Assembly: GCF_014529535.1 (NCBI RefSeq)
Contig: NC_050736.1
Span: 4,898,001 to 4,962,000, forward strand
Length of the DNA: 64,000 nt
Reading direction: 5' to 3'
Source of the DNA: Bradysia coprophila
Taxonomy: Eukaryota > Arthropoda > Insecta > Diptera > Sciaridae
Shown: positions 1 through 9,900 of the stretch, in pieces
Layout of the letters: each line of letters begins with the position of its first letter
How positions within the stretch are numbered: position 1 is the first letter of the stretch
Made by a program: the position numbers and the translations under genes
The notes under the pieces: generated by a model
What the model saw: only the letters and a program-made list of their open reading frames with translations
Told to the model about the DNA's origin: nothing
The model's database searches: none

Positions 1-436
1 TCAGAAGACCCTATTACGATAATGACTAGCTCACCAAATACAGTACACGAATACTACCACAGTGGATCAGCAATTTTAAATCAAATCTTAAGTTTGCATG
101 AAATGTTCGCATAATTTTGATGGACTAGCTGCGATAACCAAATAAATGAGAATTTCAAATATTTATGCGCAAATATTTTTATTGTCTAATCCTACCGACA
201 GTATAAAATTCCTTGGGTATGAAAATGTCAAAAACCTCTCTCTATTATGCATTTTGATGTCATATAGCTTTCATATACTGTCTGACTTACACACCAAAAT
301 TTAGGTAGATAAATAACATCCCGAAACAAGTTCTTTCTCGGCCGAAATTTGCTAATTATACCTAAGTTTTGGAGACGTTTCGAATAAATTTCAATAGTTT
401 ATTTGTTCGATAAAGAGTATTGCTATGTTAAGAAAA

Positions 437-551
437 TATATAAGTGAGTGGTTGTTGACGGTATTGATTTAGTTTAAGTGAAGCAATGCTATTGTGTGTA
501 TCTCGTTGTTTGTGATTAGTTATTTACTCGTGAATAGAATAATAAAAGACG
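437..551 (+). promoter_or_regulatory. Probable promoter and 5' untranslated exon of the hexosaminidase gene
   Basis: A TATA-like box (TATATAAG, 437-444) is followed at 551/552 by a good splice donor (GACG|GTAAGAAG). The hexosaminidase start codon at 1092 sits just behind a strong acceptor (TTGGACAG|, exon from 1077). The simplest reading is a short untranslated exon starting near 465-470 and ending at 551, joined to 1077. The TATA box and splice sites are seen; the transcription start is inferred. Confidence 0.4.
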
Positions 552-1091
552 GTAAGAAGGTCTACATTGTCACGAACAACTATATTACTGGAAGCTTAAA
601 AACCTGACTCTTGAATCGATCGGAAATCTTTTTACTTTTAATGTGCAACCGGACCTTGACGACGCAATTTCTTTAATCTTGATTGTCTTTACTATTCAAT
701 TTATTCTGTATTATATTTCAATTTAGTTATCTGGATGCATTTTTGTCTCCGTACATGTACCAGTCTTTGAGAAGACCTAGGTACTTTAATGATTGTCGAA
801 TTAAAGTTTTGAAATCGGTCTTTATTTAGAGCAAAGCGTTACCATAAGTACGTGTCCGACCAGCATTTTTTATTTATTTAATTCGTTAATTCGTATTACT
901 GTGAACCCAATTGAGTCAATCGTTCAACGACAGACCATTTGATCGATCAAACAAATTCGTTGACTCAGGTTTCTAGGGCAATTTTTTTAACAAAATAATT
1001 TTTTTGTTTTGTAAGCGATTTCCACGGTCAATTTATTACATTCATGTTTAACCTCTCGTATTTCTCTATTGGACAGCTCAACGCATCAACG

Positions 1092-3187
1092 ATGCTGTAC
1101 ACAACGTTCCTCGTTTTGACAATATTTATAATCGTTCACACAAATGCCGTCCAAGATGTAAACGAGTAGGTAAATCTCCTGTTAATTTATGATCCTCTAC
1201 TTAGTCGAGTTCCTTACATCAATAGGCCAGTGTGGGGCTACGAATGCCTGAACAGTCGATGCGTTAAAACGCGCATCAACACAGTTTCAACAACCGAAGC
1301 AGTAAGTCTGCAAGTGTGCAAAATCTTTTGTGGAACCGACATCGGAACGTTGTGGCCGAAACCAACCGGTTCGGTGAATTTGAAAAATGTTATGGCCAAA
1401 ATTGATGTTAATTCGGTAGTGCTAAGTGCCTCAAATTATAAGGACCAAAAACGTTTTTGGGACGAGAATAGGGATCGACTGATCCAGCAAATAAAATCAA
1501 AAATTCCGCATAATGTTAAAAATGATGGCGGTAAAAGAGTTCGTATCGATATTTTGGTTGAAAGTAACGATGCCATACTCACCATGAACACCAACGAAAG
1601 CTACAAAATTGTGACTGTCGATAGAGGTGATGATATCGACGTTAAAATTGAATCACCTTCCATTTATGGAGCTAGACATGGACTGGAAACGCTATCGCAA
1701 ATGGTAGTGTTTGATGACATTCGCAGGGAATTACAAGTTAGACTTCATGTAACTTTGTCGAAGGAAGTGAGGTACTGATTTTTGTGTCTCATTCAATTAC
1801 AGATCGTTGCGGACTTTGACATTATTGATGAACCCGTATTCAAGCATCGTGGATTGCTTTTAGATACTTCACGTAACTACTTTTCCGTTGGATCAATCAA
1901 GCGTACAATTGGTACTAGTTTTGAGTCTATGAAGTCTCCGCTCATATTTTCATGATTTCTCTATCTCTAGATGGCATGGGCATGGTTAAACTCAATACAT
2001 TCCATTGGCACATCACGGACTCGCAGAGTTTTCCACTAGTACTCAAATCTCATCCAGAATTATCCCGACTTGGTGCCTATTCGATTGATAAAGTGTACAC
2101 TGCAGAGGACATCAGTGAGGTACGAACAAAATCATTCGAAGTTTTCTACAATCCAATAAAAATAACCCAAAAATTTTTAGATTCTCGACTACGCTCAAGT
2201 GCGAGGTGTTCGCGTAATACCCGAATTCGATGCTCCGGCACATGTGGGTGAAGGCTGGCAAGGTAAAAACTTGACAGTCTGTTTTAACGCTCAACCATGG
2301 CAAAAGTATTGTGTGGAACCACCGTGCGGCCAGTTGGATCCGTCAAAGGATGAGCTGTACACGGTACTAGAGGACATTTATCGGGAAATTATGGAAATAT
2401 TTAGATATCCGGACGTGTTTCACATGGGTGGCGATGAAGTTTCTCACTCGTGCTGGAATACCAGCACTGAACTGAAAGCTTGGATGACGAAACAGGGCTG
2501 GGGCCATGAAGAAGGCGATTTCATGAAGCTATGGGGCCATTTCCAGAACAATGCTCTGGAACGGGTCGACAAAGTAACGAAGAACAGATTACCAATCGTA
2601 ATGTGGACATCCAGATTGACAGACATTCCATACGTGGACGAATACTTGGACAATTCTCGGTACATCATTCAGATATGGACTACCGGTGGGGACATTAAAA
2701 TTCAGGACTTACTTCAACGCGGTTACAATCTGATTTTGTCCAATTACGATGCATTATACTTCGACTGTGGCTATGGCTCTTGGGTGGGTGAAGGAACGAA
2801 TTGGTGTTCGCCGTACATTGGATGGGAAAAAGTGTACAAAAATGATCTTGGCATCATTGCCGGTCCGTACAAGTCACAGATTTTGGGAGGTGAAGCCGCT
2901 TTGTGGTCGGAACAGGCCGATGAACAGGTTTTAGATGGTCGCTTTTGGCCTCGCGCTAGTGCTTTAGGTAAGCGTTTTTTTTTTGTTGTACACGTTCGGG
3001 CGGATTAAACTGTATTTCACTTTTAGCTGAAAGATTGTGGTCCGATCCGACTATTTCGTGGAGAGATGCCGAACCTCGCATGTTGGTTCATCGCGATCGT
3101 TTAGTGGAAAATGGAATAGCTGCCGAAGGTTTACAGCCGAAATGGTGTATGCAACACGAAGGCGATTGTCCACTTTATACGAACTAA
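1092..3187 (+). CDS. Chitooligosaccharidolytic beta-N-acetylglucosaminidase (GH20 hexosaminidase)
   Basis: Six coding exons: 1092-1165, 1226-1736, 1803-1911, 1971-2119, 2181-2967 and 3027-3187. All junctions are GT-AG and phases agree, giving 596 residues, normal for insect secreted hexosaminidases. The start has a clear hydrophobic signal peptide (MLYTTFLVLTIFIIVHTNA). An N-terminal GH20b-type domain precedes the catalytic barrel. Visible barrel motifs are FHWHITDSQSFP, VIPEFDAPAHVGEGW, the catalytic pair in HMGGDEV (about D366-E367) and the substrate-binding Trp in GGEAALWSEQ. The family releases N-acetylglucosamine from the non-reducing end of chitin oligomers, as in moulting fluid or gut, or trims N-glycans. 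Sequence style is closest to the Hexo1/Hexo2 branch rather than fused lobes, but which paralogue cannot be settled here. A possible ATTAAA poly(A) signal lies at 3288-3293. The catalytic residues look intact, so the enzyme should be active. Confidence 0.93.
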
Positions 3188-3225
3188 TGTCTAACGATCG
3201 CTGCAGTTATAGTTCAATGCTCAAT

Positions 3226-3293
3226 TTTATTTCTTAGAAAATGCAAATATTACTCTACAGGTGCTGACATTTGTTTAAGATTTTTTAATTAAA
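3226..3293. terminator. Overlapping poly(A) signals of two convergent genes
   Basis: The hexosaminidase stop (3187) and the TFIIE-beta stop (3367, opposite strand) are 179 bp apart. A minus-strand AATAAA (plus TTTATT, 3226-3231) lies inside the expected 3' UTR of the plus-strand gene, and a plus-strand ATTAAA (3288-3293) lies inside that of the minus-strand gene. The two mature 3' ends therefore probably overlap by tens of bases. Inference from signal positions only. Confidence 0.4.
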
Positions 3294-3366
3294 CGTTTTT
3301 TCTACAACCAACTGCAGTTGTATCTTCAGATGCGGCTAACAAAGCTCCAGAAATACATAACAACCA

Positions 3367-4499
3367 TTACGAACTAGTCGGTGCGATTTTGGCACCCTCC
3401 TGCGTTATCGTATTGTCTTCGTATACTTCCAAAATGTCAGTCAAATGTTCGTTGTCTCTGGGCTTCTTGAATTGCCGTTTCTTTTGCTGAGGTTTCTTTC
3501 GTTTCGGTATTAAAGGCTTCTTAGGGCCATGATCTTGCATTGATCGAATCCCTTGCTTCTCCAAATACTCATCAATCTTTCCATCATCCATTGCATCCAC
3601 AGCAACTGATCTCCATAATTTTTGAAATTCTTCGTCCACCTACAAAGAACACGTACAAATTTCGAGTATAAATTTTGAGGACTGAGGTGCAAACGAACCG
3701 TTAAATTAGCTGATCGATCGTTGTAGAACAAGACTTTCTTCTTATCGATAGGTCGTGTTATGTAAACAATTTCATTGGCACGATTTTTGAGCGCCTTTTC
3801 GCAGTGAGGAAGTGACTCTTGTACTTCTTCCAACAGGACACCGCCCAATCCCTTTAAGTCTTGCTGTTTCAACAATCGCAATAAGCTTTTGCCATCTTTT
3901 ATTTTGTAGACCGGTTTGAATGCGAATCTGGATCCATCGGGCGATACTTCGATTTTCGGATTATTTTGCAGGGCTTCGGTTTGCAGCCACTGAGAAAATT
4001 TTATTTCAAAAAAATGATTTCGGTTTGTTGACGTCTGTACTGGACAGGCAAGGCTTACAGTTTTAACGGAAGTTCCAATGTCTAACTGATTTGTTTCATC
4101 TAAAATATCTTCAATTGTTAACGGATGATCGTCACCGTCCTGGTGGCGATTTTTCATATGTTTCACGATTTTAGCGAGTACACCAAATCTGTATTGGGAG
4201 CTTCCTGTCATTGACTTGTAACTGAAACGAATTGAATCAAATCATTGCTGGGCAATCGGATGTCACTTGGGCATTCAATCATTACTTGGAGCTGTCTATT
4301 TTGTTGACAGGACGTGCTTTAGGTTTGGGAGGTTCCTTCATGGGCTCAGGTCGGTTCTTTTTCTCCACGCTATCAAAATATATAAACAAAATGAGTTTCC
4401 TTCAGAATTAGAATGAAAAAAAAGTAAAATCATTTACGTTGGCGTAGCAATCGCCCGTTTTTTGAACGCCTCCCGTTCTCGTAATAGAGCTGGATCCAT
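3367..4499 (-). CDS. TfIIEbeta: Transcription initiation factor IIE subunit beta
   Basis: Four coding exons on the minus strand: 4499-4438, 4369-4286, 4221-3699 and 3639-3367, giving 313 residues, close to metazoan TFIIE-beta (about 290). The N-terminus begins [16 protein letters not shown], and an exon 2 linker rich in Lys and Pro follows. Exon 3 carries the winged-helix core, with [27 protein letters not shown] read across it, then the second winged-helix region ending in [19 protein letters not shown]. The C-terminus is basic ([20 protein letters not shown]), as in the family. The protein pairs with TFIIE-alpha, binds DNA and helps recruit TFIIH to the RNA polymerase II pre-initiation complex in the nucleus. 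It is convergent with the hexosaminidase gene. I see no defects. Confidence 0.94.
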
Positions 4500-4893
4500 T
4501 TTTGATTGTTTTCGGAATTAACCTCCTGCTTTAAATTGAATTAAATGTGAAATTGCTGAATCAAGTTAGGAAGAAACTATCCTTTCCACTAATCACAGGA
4601 AAAACTGTCAACAAAATAAATTGAAGTGTCAAATCCGTCAAATCAGTGCTGCTAGTTTTTATTTGTACAACACTGCTGCAGCCAGCTGACTGGTGAGTGG
4701 CAGTTGGAGTCGTTATTAAAAATTTGATTTTGAACGTGAGACATTTTCAACACAAATGGATTTTCATCCGTTGTTTAGAAATTGAAGAATATTCTAATAT
4801 GGAACAAAATACAATTCTTCAGCGATTGTATACAGTGTGTGGGGAACAACTGTGCAAACATCATGTCCCACATTTTTCCATTTCCATTAATAC
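4500..4893. other. Intergenic DNA upstream of TFIIE-beta
   Basis: This stretch holds the promoter side of the minus-strand TFIIE-beta gene. No TATA box is convincing. Short reading frames here do not resemble a known family. Nothing else is seen. Confidence 0.4.
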
Positions 4894-5022
4894 GGTGTTT
4901 AAGTAGAGTAACATGGAAAATCAACTCGGGGTCTGCTGTCATCGATAATACAAAATAATCTGACAGCAGACCCCGAGATGGAACAATAGGTTGTCGGTTC
5001 GCCATCTCTCTTACTTAAACAC
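4894..5022. mobile_element. Small inverted-repeat element (MITE-like)
   Basis: The 129 bp unit starts GTGTTTAAGTA and ends TACTTAAACAC. Inside are perfect 17 bp arms, CTCGGGGTCTGCTGTCA (4925-4941) and its complement (4961-4977), separated by 19 bp. No clear target-site duplication was found, so the superfamily is open. No coding capacity. Confidence 0.6.
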
Positions 5023-5489
5023 TCTATAGGAGCAGCCGATTGTCAATCAGTCTCTGTTTTCCGTAGATTTTACACTCAAGAAATGATATGGTAGCGCTGT
5101 CAATTTTAAACATGTTTTAGGTGCTGAACATCACTATGTCACCTATCGAGTATGACTCTGTGGTATTTTCCAAGGTAGATATAGTTGGGGATGTAATGTC
5201 GTTCAGACGCGTTAGATGAATAGACGAATAGCACGTTAGTTCGATGCCAATTACACCTGTTTTTAAATGGTTGACTATAACTTAGTGGTCCACAAAATAT
5301 TGTGTCTATCTCAAAACAGATGTCCCGAGTTTCTATGCAATTTTTTGTGTTTAGTGAAAGGGATAGATAAGTTCGGGCGGATAAAGGATCAAATTCACAT
5401 GTCTTGTGAGTACCACATCGTACTTTGGAATCATGATAATGCGTTCATAATTGAACCAACATATAGGGGAATGTAAAGACGAACATTGT
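5023..5489. other. Intergenic DNA without recognisable gene
   Basis: AT-rich sequence between two inverted-repeat elements. Short reading frames have no family resemblance. A partial copy of the palindrome of the next element (GGTATTTTCCAAGG) occurs at 5162-5175. Confidence 0.4.
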
Positions 5490-5741
5490 AAGTATACTAT
5501 CTACCTTGGTATTTTCCAAGGTACTATATGGGTCGTATCGCGAAAAAAACATAGCACTTATGACTATCTCAAACTGTATTTCGATACAAAATTTGAACTA
5601 AACTGAAATTGCGCTACAATTTTGTTTGAGAATTACAGCACAGTCCAGTGGATTTTTTTTTCGATAACGGCCCCAGAGATTGGCGTAAACAGTAAACCTT
5701 CCCATATACAAACTTGGAAAATACCAAGGTACAGTATACTT
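5490..5741. mobile_element. Inverted-repeat element with CCTTGGTATTTTCCAAGG ends
   Basis: The left end reads AAGTATACTATCTACCTTGG and the right end reads as its complement with few changes. Each end carries the palindrome CCTTGGTATTTTCCAAGG (5504-5521, and 5713-5729 with its last base changed). A third, partial copy lies at 5162-5175. The span is 252 bp and non-coding, so a MITE-like origin is likely. Confidence 0.5.
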
Positions 5742-6033
5742 ATCATGTTCATCTTAACAACTCCACTAAATGCTGATTTTCGCATTACTCACCTCCTATT
5801 TTATCTACTTTTGTTTGTTAACCAAAGCACGACAGAGTAAAGTTAACCAGGCAGGAGCGATGATTAATCTAGTAACCCAATATTTTTTGCGAATACAATT
5901 TTCCAAGTTATGTGTTCATTTGAGTTCATTTTCATACAGTGTATTAGGTCTCTTATTTGAAGTTTCGCAAATGAACCGCTCCTGTCTGGTTTTGACCAAA
6001 GGAATTGGTACTTTTCTTGATCGTGGAAATGTG

Positions 6034-6270
6034 GAATTACTTGTTGAAAGTTACTCAATTTATCGATCCAAATGCGACTAAAAAGCATATGAATAATTGT
6101 CAAGTACAGCAAACGTAAACATTGAAAATTATTTTTGTTCACCGATTTTCATTTTCATTTTCCATTCATCGCTGATGATGTAAACAAAATTACGAAACGT
6201 TCGACAGAAGACATAAACGCTTTTTAGTCGCATTTGGATCGATAAATTGAGTAACTTTCCACAAGTAATT
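6034..6270. repeat. Inverted repeat with about 52 bp arms
   Basis: The left arm (6034-6086) ends in ATCGATCCAAATGCGACT plus AAAAAGC. The right arm (6219-6270) is its near-perfect complement. About 130 bp of unrelated sequence separates them. Likely a foldback or MITE remnant; no target duplication was found. Confidence 0.6.
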
Positions 6271-6414
6271 ATCTACTTTATTCCAATTATAACTTATCGA
6301 CGATTTGATCAAATTTTATTATAAATCTGTATCAATATCAAGCACTTCGTCTAATTGTTTCTATCTCGGTTCATATCATCGTTTTGTTATTTACCAGCAA
6401 CTTATCTGAATTAA

Positions 6415-6540
6415 CCTGCCACATACGGTTATTCATCTGTTATCGATAACGACGAAAATATGACGAGCTCTGGGGAATGTGGTTCCTTATATAGTAAAAT
6501 TCATTGTAAAAAATTGAAGTACTAGATTTGGGATATGAAA
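6415..6540 (+). mobile_element. TTAA-flanked short element, 5' part (CCTGCCACATACGG end)
   Basis: TTAA at 6411-6414 is followed by CCTGCCACATACGG and then TTATCGATAACGACGA. This matches the copies at 9121, 17839 and 57362. The right terminus is not recognisable, so this copy is truncated or eroded and its end coordinate is approximate. Confidence 0.6.
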
Positions 6541-6590
6541 TTAGCCAGCCAACAAATTGACATAAAGAGATGTGGAGCATTGAGTTTTTT

Positions 6591-6793
6591 TTATATCAAA
6601 TATGAAACAAAACTGAATTTCTTATGCCTCGGTCGGTACTTCACATCAATAGCGTTGCTTTTCTTAATTTTCATTATTTCAAGTTGAGTTAAATCGGCTG
6701 CTAGTTCCCCAATAGTCCTTTCCCATACCTCCTCATCTTCTGTTGGCGATAATAAGCTGAGCAACAGAAACACTTTTGTAGTTACGGTATTAA
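6591..6793 (-). other. Possible alternative 3'-terminal exon downstream of the Meru-like gene
   Basis: An open stretch of about 60 codons on the minus strand sits directly behind a splice acceptor (GTTTCTGTTGCTCAG|C) and ends in a stop at 6591. It contains EDEEVWERTIGELAADL and AIDVKYRPRHKKF, which look more protein-like than the surrounding AT-rich DNA. The acceptor phase fits the donor of exon 5 (7908) of the RASSF9/10-like gene. Splicing there would give a short isoform that keeps the RA domain and loses the coiled coil. It lies beyond the likely poly(A) signal of the main isoform (TTTATT at 6822-6827 on the plus strand). It could equally be a chance frame or a relic. Confidence 0.25.
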
Positions 6794-6915
6794 CAAGTAA
6801 AGACAATCGAAAAGATTTTTTTTTATTAAATTTCAGTTTTAAATATTTCGTAAAAAATATAGTTTTAGTAGAAAACTTAACTTAACCTTAACATCTTAAC
6901 ATCCTATTAAAAACA

Positions 6916-9900
6916 TTAAACAACCATACTGCTATTATTATCACAAAATTCATAAATATTGTCAACGAAGCATATATCATTTTCTTGTGATAAGCAATTT
7001 TTCACCCTTTCGCAAACATCTTGGCTACTATCTTCCATCAAAAAGAGATCATCAATTGACAATCCGTCACCCACCAGTCCACAAATCGACTCTTCCTCTT
7101 TAAGCATTCGATATAAATTTCTAATAATTCCTTGTTTCTGCTTGATTTCCATTTTAACCTCAAACAATTGCATTTCATTCCGAATGATTTCTTTGGCAAA
7201 AAAACTTAAATTAGCTTGAATTCGTTCAATCTGCATTTCTAAACCAATCTTCGCCGTGTACATTTCATTTTGCGATCGATATTGAGCACATCGTTTCGCT
7301 AGAATTTTAGTCAGATCACTTTCAGTTTTCAACAATTTCTTCATATCAGAAATGCGGAACAGAATTTCGAGCCGTATAATCTCGTATCGGCTAGATGTTT
7401 TCTCAATTTCCGAAAAAAAACCCGCCGGAGGAAGATTGTGTTTGGATAGTCTACTGTTCAAATTATTTTCTCGCAATTTGTTCTTCTGCTTCTTTGAGTA
7501 AAGTTTTCGTTTTGGCGTTTCCTGATAATCAGAGTCTTGATTTGACTGATCTTTTTGGCATAATTTAGCTTTCATTGATGCGTTGCACTTTTGGTTGAGA
7601 ATATATTGTCCATATTCAACATGAACACCGCTGTCGCGATCGTCATCATTGTTGTCAATTAACAGAAACAGCTCGTCACATTGGTCAATGTCGATTGGAT
7701 TGGGAACGCTGGTGTATGGGTTAACGTAAATGTTTTCTTTGTGCGTTGCATCGGTATCTCGGAGAAAATTAGCCATTACGTTAGGATCATATAATTTCTT
7801 GTCTGGCTTCGCCGTCCCTGCCTTCTCTAGATGATTGTCGCTGTTAAAGTAAAAAAGAGTTATTTTAGGGCAATAACTTGCATGTTTTACAAGGTAACAT
7901 TGCTTACCTAATCACCGATAAGTGATCGTGAATAGTTTCCGATTGATGAATTAGTCGTTTGATAAGCTTTTTCAGAGTTACGAACTTCCTTTTTTTCGCT
8001 TTAGGATCCGCTACAGACTGAAAAAATGAAATCTGTTGAATGAATTTGATTTTGGAGAAAATAAAAAAAAATGTCTAACATTTAAGTAAATGCTGGGCTC
8101 TAGCTAACTTTGTCTTATATGGTAAAATGCTAGTTAAAACAAATAAGTAAATGTGTCGAAAATAACATGGAACGAATCAAGTAATAGATTCGATAACACG
8201 TCCCTATCCCTATGATGTGAAAGGTTTAAAACGATTTTTCAAATCCAAGTTTGACTTTACAGATCATTCTCTTGTATTTTAGCACCGTTGGGAACGAATT
8301 AGTTATTAGAAATTCTTACGACGTCCGTTCTTTGTGGGCATAGTTGATTGTATGAATGTGTGAATAGGAGTTGAATGAGTTTGAATACACGGATACGAAA
8401 CTTAGTCTTTAATTTACATCAGTCAACAGAATATGACATGGTTGGAAAGTAGATGGACATGGGCATAAATGGTTTTTTATCCATTTACCCTAAGTAAGTC
8501 TGCAATAATAGACTGCAGTGCATATTGATTTCGTCAATGAAATTAAGGTTTGTCTTGGAAAGTGTAACTACCACATTAATACCCTGCCATTATTTTCTCT
8601 CGTGCGTATAATAACATAAATATTTAGACTGAAACACGAAACTCAGTAACACCAATCAGTTCCCAGCGATATAATATACATGCACAAGGGTTGTGTGTAT
8701 TTAAAATATTATTTTTCGTGCTTTCATGTCCAACGAAAATAAAGGAAATTCATGGGTTTTTCATAGAGTGCTGAATTTTGTACCTTCGCTTACCTTTTTG
8801 TATTCGTTGTCGTGCCCAACCTTGTTTTTATTGATCTTAAGTTTGAATTTAATCTGAAAAACAAGAAAAATGAAAATATTTTCGTTTCATGTTGTAGATA
8901 ATTTATTTTGTTTAATTTTTCTTAATTATAAATCACCATAGATAAGACAAATGCTAGCGTGGAGTTAACTGAATTCTTTTAGAAAGTACTGAGGAAATAA
9001 GGAAAAAAAGACATTTGACGAGTGGAAATGAAGGAGGGAACTCATTTGACGAGTGAATTCTGTTAATTATGACAGTGTTGTGTCACACAAGGGAAATTTA
9101 AAAGTTTACAAAATTCTCTCATGTCACATACGGTTATTCATCTGCTATCGATAACGGCGACAAAAATAATGAAAAACTCTGGTCATTTATATAGTGAAAT
9201 GCATGTTAAAGAAGTACAAGATTTGAAATAGTGAGGGCTCGCGTTGTAAAACCAAAGATTCGGGTTGGTTCTCATGGAATTTTAGATTTAAGGATCAGAG
9301 AAACCGACCCCACTGACAAAAAAGATCTTAAAATCTCACCTGTGGCAGGTAATTTGTCTCCAGGTAACTTTAATTCATATGGAAAATAAAGTTATCTGCA
9401 GTAGGTAACTCGTATTTTGTATGAGAAAAAACATTACCTGGAGACAGATTACCTGCCATAGATAAGATTTCAAAGTCTTTTTTGTCAGTGCCGAATTTGT
9501 ACATGTTCAGTTATTTTAAGTTCATCGAGAAACGTATTAAAAATGCCAGATATGTAGAGGAAATTGACGTTTACTGAATTTTTAATGTGAAAAAAAAGGG
9601 GCGGGCATTGCCGGTCCGATTTGTTTGAACACGGCAGAGTAAAATAAACTTTACTCTGTCATGGTTTGAATATTTATTCGGGTTGGTTCTGTTATTTGAA
9701 AAAATGGATTTTCAACGTACTGGGTTTTGAAAAACGACGAATGGCATCACTCTAGAGCAAATAGCAACCACCATAGTTCATATAATTAGATACCAAAAGT
9801 TTAGGCAAAACCAACCCATATACAGCGATCATTGAATGATAGGTTTGATAAATTGTCGCCACATAATAGAAAATGCGGCATAAAGCCAAATCAATAAACA

